This document shows positions 50,883 to 62,752 of a stretch of DNA of 64,000 nt, piece by piece. The notes beneath the pieces were generated by a model. The model saw nothing but the letters and a program-made list of their open reading frames with translations, made no database searches and was not told the origin of the DNA. Every line of letters begins with the position of its first letter. The stretch's first letter is position 1. The translations under genes were made by a program, and so were the position numbers. This DNA comes from Argentina anserina. Its lineage: Eukaryota > Streptophyta > Magnoliopsida > Rosales > Rosaceae. The DNA lies in assembly GCF_933775445.1 (NCBI RefSeq), contig NC_065872.1, positions 3,224,001-3,288,000 on the forward strand, written 5' to 3'.

Positions 50883-53105
50883 ATGTGGTAGCCGGTGAGG
50901 AAGCCTGAGACCAATTCCAACACATTAGGGCATTGTTGAGTTATCGGTGACAGTTAAAAGGGTCAACCAGTTACTGCTACAAAATCGAAGATGAAACCGA
51001 GAGTGTTCGTTCGTTTTTAGATTATCTGGAATTGGATCACATTTTTGCCACATTTTTGTGGTGGACTGGCAATTTACGTGGCTAGACAATCAAGACACTT
51101 TTGCCCCCTATGTTTTTTCTCGTTTGCAGTCTCGCCATGGGAATTTCCCACTCTCCAAAATTCCAAATACAGTATGAACGTAAGTGAATCACAAGTTCAA
51201 TACATGTATTCCATCTCCTATTATCAATAGGAATAAAATTACTATCTGTATATATGGTTCTCAATTCTCAGTGTAACATCGCAGAGTTGAGTAGCTCTTA
51301 CATTCCTAAAGTCCAGTTGCATTGCACCAAATGTACACGACTATGAGAGCTACCAAATTGCAAGAGGTAGATCAGATGCATGTGTAGTTCTCTTCGTTGA
51401 TCAAGACATTAAAATTAAACTAAGGCTTATCAACAAGTACGCACAGAACACAGATATGAGCTCAAGATTTACTTAGATCTAGCTACTCTACAACTTGAAA
51501 GAGGACAAAATGTTGGTTTGGTATAGATAGGAAGGTGAGGAAGGGGACACAATAAAAGCTGGATCATTATATATGATGATGGTTTAGGATAATGAAGCTC
51601 CAAAATCATTGACGGCACTCTCTGACTAGACTGCAATGTAATATCTAAGCTATATATATTGTGTTCCTATAAAGAATTGCAATTGCTAACTTGGAGCTGA
51701 AGCTTCAGAGAAAACTCCAAGAAGGTCATCAGTATGAATTATAAAACCCCATGTTTAATTATATGAAAAAAAAATCATATGATCCAAGATTAGATGATGC
51801 ATGATATAGTATGTGTGTATAGAGCTTATTATTCTATACATTCATGTGATCATGTCAAGTGGTGTTAGTAGGCTAGAAGCTTCATTATAATACAAATTTG
51901 CAAAAGCCAAGATCAGGAACTTGCCATGGGTAGCTTCTAGAGCTTAGCATAAAGGATATTCAATCTCAACCATTAAATTCGAACCATTAGTGACATTCAA
52001 AAGTCATTGTATTACTAATACTAGAAACGGTACACATTCTATGAGTGTGGAAAAATGTGCGGTTATTAATATAAAAAAGTTAGTGATCTATTTATGAAAA
52101 TATATAAGTTTTGATTGTAAAACTCTTACTTGTTTGTCTGTCAGTGTAATGTATGAAAATTGTACTTTTGGAAGTTCTTATTTTTGTAATACTCAGGGTC
52201 CTCGCTCTATAGTAGTAATAAAGATATATGGGTATCGACACTCTAGACATGTAAGACATTGCCACATAATAGGTAATATATTAGATTTTATATGATGAAT
52301 GAATAGCTTAATAAGAAATGAGAGTCTTATATATTATATTTTGAGCTCATCTCATATGGAAGAGTTCTTACTTCAAGACTTTCAAGTACACCAACTTTTC
52401 AAAAACACTATTTCTCATTGTTTAAGGTACTTATTCATCAAACCCATGAACTTCATCTCCAATTCTGATGAACAGACATATATTCGCATCAAAAACATAG
52501 AAAACCATTAAATCACACCACACCATCTTATCTTTTCTTATATTCTGAATTGAATATATGCATATATTCTCTAGTCCAACGAAAGTGAGAAGGCTTATGT
52601 GATACCCTCATTTGGTTTCATGCAATCTAGAAGCTGATTTTCCCTTTCACTTGCGCTTATTCGTAAATATTATCTATCTAAGTCTACTTAACAAAGCATC
52701 AACTCTTCATATGCCATTTGAATATGAGAATATCATAGTTACATTAGAAGGAAAAAGTTTTGCTCTACTAATAATCCAAGACGATAATCCAACCCCTATG
52801 TAGTATATTATGTTCTCTGCTTATTGCACGGTTTTATTGAGAAATTTCAAGTTCTTATTCAAAGGAACCAAAGTTTGAGATGTTAACTTCTATAAATTCA
52901 TTTTATGTAAAATGTATACTTACTCCGATGTAAAAAAAATATCCACGTTCGTGCTAAAATGCATCACGAACATCATTTGGATGGATCATTTGTAGAAAGG
53001 ACTATCCATATCTTCGTTATACAGTGAAATTTTCAAACAATTAGATGTGATGCATCCATCAGATTATTGTGTTTTGAGACTTTCTATTCATACATCCGAA
53101 AATTA
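50883..53105. other. Gene-free spacer upstream of the methyltransferase
   Basis: Promoter of the methyltransferase at the left, then AT-rich DNA with short frames only. No transposon ends seen up to 53105. Confidence 0.5.
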
Positions 53106-55849
53106 GGGGGTGTATTCAATTAAGATTTTGTTGGATTGTTTTGGAATTTAAAAGTCTATAGGTATCAATTCAGATTTTGTAAAGTCTGTTAAAATCTTGT
53201 GATATTCAATTAAGATTTAAAAAACTCTTTCTAAATCTGATGGTATTCATTAACTCAATGACTTACAATGATTTTATTAATAGCTGGAATTTGAAGGATT
53301 TCAAGAACCTTGGTATAAATACGAGAGCCTATTGAGAATCTGGTCTCTAACCATCAGATTTTGAAGAACTTCTTTTCTCTGCCGTCATTGAAGAATTGAG
53401 GACCAACCGGGTAAGCAAAACTGATGAGTTGGGTTTCTATGTAATATTCTAGAATCGGTTGTTTACTAGAAAATTTCACAGGATCGATCAAGGGTTCCCT
53501 TTTCATTTAAAACACTAATTGAAAAAAGAGAGTCGAACACGAAGATGATTCAACGTCTGGTGCATCGGTCAGGTGTTACCACAATTCCACTAGATCGAAT
53601 TGGCGCAGTATTGTCAAAATCTGATCCGTGGCTTACCTGTAGGTATATAAAAACTTGGTCTATTTGATAGTGAGATGTATTGAAGCTGTAAGGTCTTTGT
53701 TTACGTTTATATATAGACACTGTTTTATTTGAGATCTTATGAACCACGAGATGCTATTTATAAGTCAGTGTAGTGTTGTCCTTTTGATATAAGAGTTGGC
53801 TGCCTTCAATATTTAAGTTGAAATTAGAGCTTGTGAGACCATCAAATGCAGCTATTACTATTGTTATTAGAGGATCAATTAGGATCTTTATATGAAGTCT
53901 ATTCTCAGATCAATTGAGCAGAACAAACATTGTCCTTGTTGATATCGTTAATCATGTATTCTTAAATCTTTTGGTAAATGCATTGATGATAATCTTGATC
54001 TAAACTGTAATTGCTCCCCCCTTGGCTTTTGACTACCCAAACGAGAACATCAACTTGAGCAGCTTTCCTTTGCATCTCAAAAACAATCAATTCTCATGAG
54101 AGCTGTATGCCCTAATCAATTATTAACTTGAACCAACTCAGATAACTTATTATTTTCTTTAGTACTTACTTACCTATAACCTATTATTTTTTGTAATGCT
54201 TCCTCAAGTAATTGCGCGATTAGCTACTCAATTTCACTCTAAAAGCTTGTTTTAGTTCTTTTCTACAGAATGAGAACTCTGTTCCATGACTTCCAGCAAC
54301 TTTAAGGACTCAACTGTCTCATGGCTCCATGGGGGCATCTACGGAGCTCCTCAACTGAGCAGCATTTCATGTCCATATGGTAATTAAGTTTCAGTTCTAG
54401 CAGTTGTATTTATTGATTTGTTATTTATCTTGCATTTCTACATAAATTCTTCATATTAACCTTCACACTAATGATTTCACATGGATATGCTGATATGCAC
54501 CTAAGCTGAATGTTTAAATGTGTAAGATAGATGTAATACTTGGTCTTGCAACTCTTTCTACTAATAAGTAATAGTGTGTAATACACATTAATTATTAATC
54601 AAACATAATGTTTAACTTTAAGATTATGATTTCGATTTCATTGTATAAATCTGTGACTATTTGTGATTTTTTTGTATCACTAAACGTAAGAGGATTGTAT
54701 CACTAAACGTAAGAGGATTCAAGCCTTAAAGGGGCATGAGTCATTTTGTTCTTGAAGTTATAGATTTTGCTATCCTTAATGCCCTTAAACGAACTTGGAT
54801 TAGATTGACCACATGATTCAGAATTATTCTTTCTAGTGCTGAACTTCTTTGCTTGTATGGTTGAGATTCTAAATGCTAATGATGTTAGTTTTGGTGATTT
54901 CGGAGTTAAAGCTCCATTCTTCATTCTGTTAGTTGAATGAAGATTTTATAATTTTATATATAGTCCATGTTTGATGTATATGTGTCATTGATTTGTATAT
55001 ATAATGGTTGATGCCTTAGTTGTATAATGGAATTGAAGCAACAGACAAAAAAGAAGACCAGCTGAGAGTCATCAGAGTACATATATAGGCATTTTAGGAG
55101 CACGAGGAGCTCAGCCGTTGGAGTCATCCAGCAATGACATACATGTCAGCTGGAGAGAACGTACAAAAACAGGACTGATATACACTCCAGGGAGGACCAA
55201 GCTAGGAAGCGCACAAATTAAAAAACTTAAAGACAAAATGAAGGACGTTAGAGAAGGCAGCCCGGTTTTCGGGAAAGACGACTCAGGTTCCACTAGCACC
55301 GGCTAATGGCTAGCCCCAAAGACCACGACGTGTATAAGCAAATGCTTCTCCTTAATAGATGATTTAGGCAGTGATGATTTAGATAATAGTGTTTCTGTTA
55401 AAAAATCAATAACTGGTGTATTTATGAGCAATATATGCTTGGAATATTTTGCGACTTGAATATGTATCTTTGGCATGTCATGCAAATGTAATTGTTGTAT
55501 CTTACAATGCTTATTGGAGCAAATGTATGCAGTTGGTTATTAGTTGAAAAAGAAAAAGGCCTTCGTTTTTGAAGCATGCAAAAAACAAACTGTATATCAT
55601 ACATTGTTTTTTTTGTTACAACAAGTCGTAGAACTTGTGTTGTTAATACTGGAAATTTCAATCTTTTAATTTTATTTGTTGTTATTATAATAGTCTATAG
55701 ACTTTTTAAAATCCAAGTGAATACTGAAAATCAATCTAACAAAGTCTATGAAATTCTATATGAAATTAAAACAATCCATATATTTATAAAATCCATGGAT
55801 TATTTAAATTCATCCAAATTCTTTCAAAATCTGGATTGAATACACCCCC
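53106..55849. mobile_element. PIF/Harbinger-like non-autonomous element, about 2.74 kb
   Basis: Ends are GGGGGTGTATTCAATTAAGA and, inverted, TGGATTGAATACACCCCC, the classic Tourist/Harbinger terminus. The flanks are TTA on the left and TTT on the right, a target duplication with one change or an ambiguous boundary. Subterminal sequence rich in AAAATCT/AGATTTT continues the inverted similarity for about 100 bp on both sides. No transposase (DDE) or MYB-like frame is evident in the interior; a 62-codon frame at 55118-55306 is unassigned. A 23-bp direct duplication lies at 54672-54717. Confidence 0.75.
54672..54717 (+). repeat. 23-bp tandem duplication
   Basis: TTGTATCACTAAACGTAAGA and the following three bases occur twice in direct succession, inside the Harbinger-like element. 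Too short to have a known function. Confidence 0.9.
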
Positions 55850-56714
55850 TTTAGCATTTAGACATCTCCTCTTAATAGACCTCCAATTTACTTTTTTAAA
55901 TAACCAATTTGGCATCAACACCTCCATGTTTTTTCTAAAATATCCCTCCGCCAATAAAATCTACGAATTCCAAATTTAATCCAAACCAGGACATTTAACG
56001 AAAACAAGTCTAATTTTTTGGTGTTGTTTCAGATTGTAAACCTTTGCAATCAGCCACATAGGGTATACGTGATCGAGCACATACATATTTTCTTGATGAT
56101 GAATCTATTTAACTATTTATCCACATTCCACAATGCCTTGTTCACATTTGGTCATCAATATATGCAGCATTGCCATTTTTCTAAATTTTATGTTACAGTT
56201 TTCAAGGAAGATAACCTCATATTCTTATACATTAAAGATAACCAAGGTAGCCTATATTTTCTATAGAACCCGATCTTTGTGAGTCTGTGACATCCAAGTG
56301 GATTAAAGTAAGATGAGTTGTGAACCCTTATTATTAATATATCAAACCTTATTTGTAACCTCTAGGAACTCAAAGAAATAAAATCGAGAAAAACTAAAAA
56401 GTTGATCTTAACGATTTCCTCAATTGAAAGTCATAGGTTCATGTAGATTCTTGCTCTGTTGTATAATATAATGTTTATACATATTACATATTGTTATTTA
56501 GATATCAAAAAAATTTAATTCTCAAGTATGGTGTATACATATTTGGGTACTTTTTGGTAATTTGTCATTAGTTGATAAAATCAACTATCAATTAGAAAAA
56601 GAAAGACGTGTAAGTATCAAATTTAGAGGTATGAATATAAGTTTTTTTTATGTTTTTTTGTACAACCAAAGAATTTAAAAAAATAAAAAGTGATTTCACC
56701 GAAAACAAAACGTC
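55850..56714. other. AT-rich spacer upstream of cytidine deaminase
   Basis: No gene or repeat supported. Ends at the TATA box of the deaminase gene. Confidence 0.5.
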
Positions 56715-56722
56715 TATAAAAG
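56715..56722 (+). promoter_or_regulatory. TATA box of the cytidine deaminase gene
   Basis: TATAAAAG, 116 bp upstream of the ATG at 56831, followed by a CT-rich leader. Consensus and spacing support it. Confidence 0.65.
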
Positions 56723-56830
56723 AGCTTCCATTCCCTCCTTTCACTCTCCCTCCTCATTTCTCGGATCCTCACTCCGATCCCCAAACCAAAATCTCTCACT
56801 CCTCCCAACACCGGGTCGACCCGAAACACC

Positions 56831-57712
56831 ATGGCCCGGCCCAGATTCGTAATCGAAGCCTCGGAGGCCGAGTCGACGGCGAAGCAGGCCGGCCTCACCG
56901 TCGTCCAGCTCCTCCCGTCCCTCGTCAAGTCTGCCCAGTCCCTCGCCCGGGTCCCCATCTCCAAATTCCACGTCGGAGCCGTCGGGTACGGGTCCTCGGG
57001 TCGGATCTTCTTCGGGGTCAACCTCGAGTTCCCGGGCCTCCCCCTCCACTTCTCCGTCCACGCCGAGCAGTTCCTCATCACCAACCTCTCCCTCCAGTCG
57101 GAGCCCCGCCTCGACTACGTCGCCGTCTCCGCCGCCCCCTGCGGCCATTGCCGCCAATTTTTCCAGGAAATCCGCCGCGCACAGGACATCAACATCCTCA
57201 TCACCTCCTCCGAGAACAGCGAAAACGACACGTCGTGCGGCCAATTCGGGCCGCTCCGCCACCTCCTCCCCCACCGGTTCGGCCCGGAAGACCTCCTCGG
57301 CGAGGACGTGCCGTTAGTCCTCGAGAAACACAACAATGCGCTATCTTTCACAGAAAAACCCTCCAAACAATCGCCGATTTTTAGCGACGATTTGATCAGC
57401 CACGCGTTGGAGGCGGCGAATAGGTCTCACGCGCCGTACAGCCAGTGCCCGTCCGGGGTGGCGTTACTGGACAGCGAGGGGAAGATTTACAGAGGGTGGT
57501 ATATGGAATCTGCGGCGTATAATCCGAGTATGGGTCCGGTGAGGGCGGCTCTGGTGGACTACATTGTCAGCGGCGGCGGCGGGTATGAGGAAATTGTGGC
57601 GGCGGTTCTGGTGGAGAAGGAGGATGCTTTGGTGAAGCAGGAGCAGGCTGCTAGGTTGCTGCTGCAGACCATTTCTCCGAAAATCGAAATCCGGGTTTTG
57701 CATTGCAAATGA
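56831..57712 (+). CDS. CDA1: Cytidine deaminase (CDA1-type)
   Basis: Zn-dependent hydrolytic deamination of cytidine/deoxycytidine to uridine in pyrimidine salvage. Single exon, 293 aa, the usual length for the plant homodimeric enzyme. The N-terminal catalytic domain has H77-A-E79 (VHAEQ; zinc ligand and proton shuttle) and P103-C104-G-H-C107 (remaining zinc ligands). The C-terminal half is a degenerate deaminase domain (SHAPYSQCPSGVAL, then MESAAYNPSMGPVRAA). GC-rich codon use in the first half contrasts with the AT-rich surroundings, a feature of many intronless plant genes. A clean TATA box and CT-rich leader precede it. Confidence 0.96.
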   Translation: MARPRFVIEASEAESTAKQAGLTVVQLLPSLVKSAQSLARVPISKFHVGAVGYGSSGRIFFGVNLEFPGLPLHFSVHAEQFLITNLSLQSEPRLDYVAVSAAPCGHCRQFFQEIRRAQDINILITSSENSENDTSCGQFGPLRHLLPHRFGPEDLLGEDVPLVLEKHNNALSFTEKPSKQSPIFSDDLISHALEAANRSHAPYSQCPSGVALLDSEGKIYRGWYMESAAYNPSMGPVRAALVDYIVSGGGGYEEIVAAVLVEKEDALVKQEQAARLLLQTISPKIEIRVLHCK

Positions 57713-58947
57713 TGAGAATTGTTGGTGTTATTGGCATTGTTACTATTGAGAAATGTGTATAGAATGGAAGATTGATCTGTATGATATGAGTTCTTGTGGT
57801 ACATTAAGGTTAATGTGTATTATAAAAGTCAAGAAGCATGCTTTGGCTGCATTGTGCCATGCAATTTGATCATCTTTGTTAGTCTCTGTTTCTGTTGCCT
57901 GTTTGTGCTCTGTACTGATTGATCAAATTGAGCTTGTATGAAGAGTTGAATTGGTATGGTTGTTCCAATGGATTGTAAAACAAGAGTTCACACAGCAAAG
58001 TTTTGATCTTGCAGGCGTTTTTTCGAATAGTGAATGTGACTAATTTGATACAAGTTTCTGATATGAGAGTCTCATCTGAAACAAATGCGCTTTGCTTGCG
58101 CAGTTGTGCTCTAGCAACTCATGGTTAGTTTGCCATGCTTTGCTAATCTGGCCCTTCTTGCTGCTTTATGTTACCCTCATGGCCTTGAGGCCGGGATGTA
58201 GTGGCTTCTAACTTTTCTTGAAAACTTTTACATTCTTTCTGTTAGTATAGTCAGCCAAAACCAAAGCATGATTCCTCTATCTCATATATGGATGGTGTAA
58301 GCAAATTAGTGAGCATATCAACATATGATTGGCTCGATGATGTATCTAATGAGGTGGAATTCCAACACGGTGAGCATACCCTCTAAAACACTTCCTTTGT
58401 TGAATCCAAAAGGTGTCTTTTCTCTAAACCTTATCAATCTTGAGTCATTAAGCAATTGTGGATCAACAAAGAATGGTAAGAACTGGCTTTAAAGGGCCGT
58501 GTAAGCAAGAAATATCAGATCAAAGTTTTCCAAGTTGGCTCCTTATGCAATGGACGAGAGGCTTGGTCACTACAAATTGGCACCATATTCTGATTCAATG
58601 GCTCTGATAAAACTAAAAAAAAAAATGATGATAAACCCCTGTGACAGTTTGAAATCATTCTAGGAATCATATAAGCTGACATACCAAAATTGCAGGTTGC
58701 ATATTGAGTTTTTAGTTTTTACCAAAATATTATCAGATGTAACAAGCTGAGCATCCAATTCTGGTATGTGATGAAGCATGTGGTTGAACATTTGCACCCT
58801 CAACCTATGATCTAACTAGTCATGCGGAAATTAAGCTGAAAAGGCGAAACATATATGAACTATGCTTATGTTTCTTCTTATAAATCGGAAATATTTAATG
58901 AAAGAGATCTCAATGTATAGTCTAACAAATAGTTTTGACAGATTCAA
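57713..58947. other. Spacer between cytidine deaminase and PRA1 genes
   Basis: 3' UTRs of two convergent genes plus AT-rich sequence. The part 58300-58620 has a slight coding look but no sustained frame or terminal repeats. Confidence 0.45.
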
Positions 58948-59544
58948 TTACTGAGACAGAGAATAAGAAGAAGAGGCAGCATCTTTCAGTGAGACTTTCT
59001 GAACAGGGCCACCACCTGATCCTTCTTCATCATCCACAGTGAAGGCGACATCCTCAGGCTCCCTTATGGCTCCATGAACCAAAATAAAAGCAAGGCCGAT
59101 GGAAAGTGCCATTATAATGTTATATTTCACATAAGTAAGGAAGAGTACGAGGGTTGTGACCAAGAACAAAGCTGCCATCAGGAATCGTTGATGGATTTCA
59201 TGGTCAAAAACCACCAGGGGTTTGTCATGTAAAAAATATAGAAACAACCATGCAGCCAATATGATAATTAAGACTAGCAATGAGATGGGGTGCCATAAAA
59301 GGCTTATGAAGAGAATGGCCAATATGATAATGGCGTAGTTCATGCGGAAGAAGGCAATGTTTGTCCTGATTCTTTGGATGTATTGATTTAAGGAGGAGGG
59401 AGGTCTGAGATCTTGGAGCTGAATCATCTCCAGCCATGGTCTTTGTATGCCAAGGCATAATTCAATCTGTTCTTTTGCTTGTGAAACAATATCTTCATTC
59501 AAGGATGGCAATGTTTCTGTCGGGATAGTTCCGTAGGTCGTCAT
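58948..59544 (-). CDS. PRA1 family protein (prenylated Rab acceptor), PRA1.F-like
   Basis: Small membrane protein of the secretory pathway that binds prenylated Rab GTPases. Single exon, 198 aa from MTTYGTIPTE. An upstream in-frame ATG at 59601 would add 19 residues, but family members start near MT-x-YG, so I prefer 59544. PRA1 core: RIRTNIAFFRMNYAIIIL, then LLWHPISLLVLIIILAAWLF and YFLHDKPLVVF. Two hydrophobic hairpins lie at about 69-106 and 121-158. The C-terminus is acidic then Ser-rich. Confidence 0.92.
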   Translation of the reverse strand: MTTYGTIPTETLPSLNEDIVSQAKEQIELCLGIQRPWLEMIQLQDLRPPSSLNQYIQRIRTNIAFFRMNYAIIILAILFISLLWHPISLLVLIIILAAWLFLYFLHDKPLVVFDHEIHQRFLMAALFLVTTLVLFLTYVKYNIIMALSIGLAFILVHGAIREPEDVAFTVDDEEGSGGGPVQKVSLKDAASSSYSLSQ

Positions 59545-59909
59545 CAACAGAAATGGGGACAGAGACGGAGAGAAGAATGACCATGTACATGGAGCTTGCA
59601 TTTCTAATTAGGGGGAAGGATTAGGAAATGTAACTTTGGCACACCCTTTTCTGGTAGGTGGTTTGTAACAGAAGAGATGATATATCACTACGTGTTGGGT
59701 TACAGTTCCATCAAATTTGACTTTATTGGAGTTTAAAAAGATAAACTTAAAAATGGATCAACTTGGAAATATAACCAGAAGTAACAAACAGTACAAAATC
59801 ATATTGTTTTCTCATTTACTTTTCTTCTTGGCACAACAAGCCCTTGACATACAATAAACAGAAGATTGCAAAGGATACTAGAATCTCCTAAGCAATTTCC
59901 CAAACTTGT

Positions 59910-60706
59910 CTACGGGGGTGGGAGAGAGGCTGGAACCTCTCCTCTCTCTACCTTCCAAGGTCCTCCATAAAATTTTGGCTTCATTAGAGGCACCTGATGG
60001 CCAGGATGATCTTCCCAGTACTTTTCCTGCACAACAACAAAACTTACAAATTTCATATACGTCTTCAAAATCAGTGTGAACAAATTTAACATTTATTTTC
60101 ATTGGATTTCAATAACAGAAAGATCGAAGCTACACAATACAACTCTCCTGGAAAAGGGAAATGAAATAGCTTGGCAGCTCGCATAAAATTGAGATCATGA
60201 GTTGATCAAAACCCCAACGCAAGAACCGGAAAACACATCTTTCCCTATCTGTCCTATTAAGTTCAGGGATCAAAGCATTTTCAGGCAGATGCAAACAACA
60301 AAAGCTTGGGACCTATTTGTTCCAAACACTTGACATCAACTCTCATAACCTGATTCAAACAAAACCACCAGTTCACAGCACACAACATATCATAAAAAAA
60401 ACAACCCAAATTTCACTCCAAGATTAAGTTTACTTGATTATAAATAACTCCTACAGAATCAACATGTTCAAATAGGAAAAAAAGGCAAAGTAAAAAACCC
60501 AACTTGCGAACACTATCGATTACCTTGTAGAGCTGTTCAGTGATGGCAGCGCCGACGACTCCGGTGTAGAAAGCAGCGACGTAGATAGTGACTAGAGGTG
60601 TAAACGATTTGGGTCTGGTGTAGGGCTCGACCATGTTCCAAAGAATCATTCTTTCCCATTTTGTGTAGACATAGTCTGCGTATTTCCTCCACATATAGCT
60701 CGCCAT
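59910..60706 (-). CDS. Small conserved plant membrane protein, probably mitochondrial
   Basis: Exons 60706-60524 (61 codons) and 60026-59910, giving 99 aa. The basic N-terminus MASYMWRKYADYVYTKWER precedes one hydrophobic segment (FTPLVTIYVAAFYTGVVGAA, residues about 36-55) and a tail with KYWEDHPGHQVPLMKPKFYG. I believe this matches a small plant-specific inner-membrane protein reported with respiratory complex I (Arabidopsis At1g67350-like), but that is recall, not proof. The start at 60706 is the first ATG of the frame; no classical cleavable presequence is evident. Confidence 0.75.
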
Positions 60707-61078
60707 TTTTCCACTGCGGAGCTCCAATTGGGGATTTGACCAGTTGCAGAAGAAGAGGGTGTGTAGGTTTGAATTGTTGGCCTATTGGGTATTTATGTTT
60801 TCGTTACTTCTCAAGGGTAAGGGTTTGGGAAAAGACAGGGTGCCGAGCCAAAACGCAGCGTTTTAATTATGCCCAACCTAGGGAAAAGATGTGTGAGATT
60901 CAAGCGGGGCGCATGTATATTTACCAAAAAGGTTTTACTGGTTCACTTTGACGTTTTTACCCAGTATTGTAAAGTGTTCTTTCAAACTGAAAATTTATTT
61001 TAGCCAATCAACTTTTAGTTCTGAAATTGTTTCTTAGAAAAGTACAAAAATCCTTTGGAATTGTGATTTTTATATGGA
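60707..61078. other. Promoter region of the small membrane protein gene
   Basis: GC-richer 5' region, then AT-rich DNA leading to an inverted-repeat element. No other gene seen. Confidence 0.4.
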
Positions 61079-61087
61079 AAAAACTTG

Positions 61088-61480
61088 TGTACAAACTAGT
61101 ATGTACGCGTGCGTCCAAACTCTCATTTATTTACACATTTTGGGAATATAAATACATGATTTTAACCGTTCAAAAGTTTAGTTTATTACTAAATATCATT
61201 TTTGTAAAAGATCAATATGAACAAAAATCGTTTGCTTTGTCGATTACATCAAACAAATAAACGGTTATGGTGAAAGTTAGTAATCTCATGATCAATCGTC
61301 AATTTGTTTAATGCAATCGACTATGAAGACGATTTTTGTTTATGTTGGTCTTTTACGGAAATTATCTTTAGTAATAAATTAATCTTTTGAACGGTTAAAA
61401 TCATATATTTATATTCCCAAAATGTGCAAATAAATGAGAGTTTAGACGCACGCATACATACTAGTTTGTACGCAAATTTT
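61088..61480. mobile_element. MITE with long inverted arms
   Basis: GTGTACAAACTAGTATGTAC on the left and its near reverse complement on the right (CATACTAGTTTGTACGC). The arms (about 61088-61200 and 61365-61480) stay similar for over 100 bp, and weaker inverted similarity continues inward (AAAATCGT/ACGATTTTTGTT). No coding potential. I could not fix the target duplication. Confidence 0.72.
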
Positions 61481-61665
61481 TTCCTTTTTATATTAATATA
61501 CTAGAAAATCACAACACAATTTCTTTGCATATTTCACTTGAACAGATTTTAAAGAACTTTAGCATTTTCCCCTTATGCTTACAAAAAAAAAACACTTCAG
61601 TATTCATCATGACTTTATCACATGGTGATCAGCTGATTATCACCTACCTCAAAAGCAACCAGTTG

Positions 61666-62079
61666 CATTCTTTAACGATTTAATTTCAATTTTCTTTTCT
61701 AAATTTTACACTTAAAATCAGTTTAACTCTTAAATTTTTATTTTAAGTAATTCACCCTTATATTTTCAAATGACATTAAAGAATAACAAAATTCATACTT
61801 TCTTGGTTAAAATTCAATAAAAAAACTATCAAAAGAAGGCTTCAACATATATGCAAGACAAAAACAAAATTTCCAATAATTTTACAATAACCCTGAAGCT
61901 AAAACATTAGGTCTCGTAACATAATTATCGATATAATCTATATAAAAATCTAAATTTTGTCATTCTTTAATGTCATTTGAAAGTATAAGGGGTGAACTGA
62001 TTAAAATAAAAATTTAAGGGGTGAACTGATTTTGGGTGTAAAGTTTAAGAGGATAAACTGAAATTAATCATTCTTTAAC
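61666..62079. mobile_element. Foldback MITE with 11-bp target duplication
   Basis: Element 61677-62068 (392 bp) between perfect direct repeats CATTCTTTAAC at 61666-61676 and 62069-62079. The arms are inverted over about 120 bp each: GATTTAATTTCAATTT leads the left arm, AAACTGAAATTAAT closes the right. AAAATCAGTT and AAATTTTTATTTTAA recur in both. An 11-bp duplication suggests a Mutator-like origin. No coding frame. Confidence 0.82.
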
Positions 62080-62752
62080 CATACAACTAAAAAAGAATTT
62101 CATCATCAAGAATGATCACATATCTGAATAGTAAATTCGTGATGTTGAAGTCTAAACCCTAAATCAATCAAACCATAATGGAAAGAAGGAAAATAATCAC
62201 ACCATAACATGTAGAATATAGGGTCAGATATGAACCATAAATATTTGACTCAATTGATATTAATGGGGTATTAAAAAAGAACCCAAAGTTTAAACATTTC
62301 AATCAAAATGAAAGATGACTGAAAGGAAAAGAAAATACAAAATTGTGCCTAGCTAGTTAAATTTTCCCAAGACAAAATTCCTAACAAAAACTTCATGGTT
62401 CTGCACTTCTGCTAGGTAATTTGTTAATAGTCTGTTCTGTTTCTATTTTTCGATTAATTGTTAATTGTTAATTTTTATTAGTCTTTAAACATTCATAATA
62501 GGAAGACTGGACCTGGAAAACTAATTACAAAAACTTGGTGACAGAATAAATAACTCATTATATAGAGAACCTGGAATTGGTTGTACACTGAATTTGAAAT
62601 ACATACATGGCTTTCAGAAGAAGAATGACAAAGAATGTGGCTGAATGACAACATATGGGATTCTACAGAGAAGGAAATATACAGAATAGCAGTGTCTTGA
62701 CTATGCTGGGGTTGATGCATGGCCCTTTAACACAATCGCTCAAGTTGAAGTT
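62080..62752. other. Spacer / 3' UTR of the thioredoxin gene
   Basis: AT-rich. The right part is probably the 3' UTR of the minus-strand thioredoxin gene. No gene or repeat supported. Confidence 0.45.

Noticed and set aside
56650..57384. Long proline/arginine-rich frames overlapping cytidine deaminase on both strands
   Set aside because: GC-rich coding DNA of the deaminase leaves other frames open by chance; they lack any family motif.
58300..58620. Retrotransposon fragment
   Set aside because: Some coding-like phrases, but no sustained frame, LTR or poly(A) could be shown.
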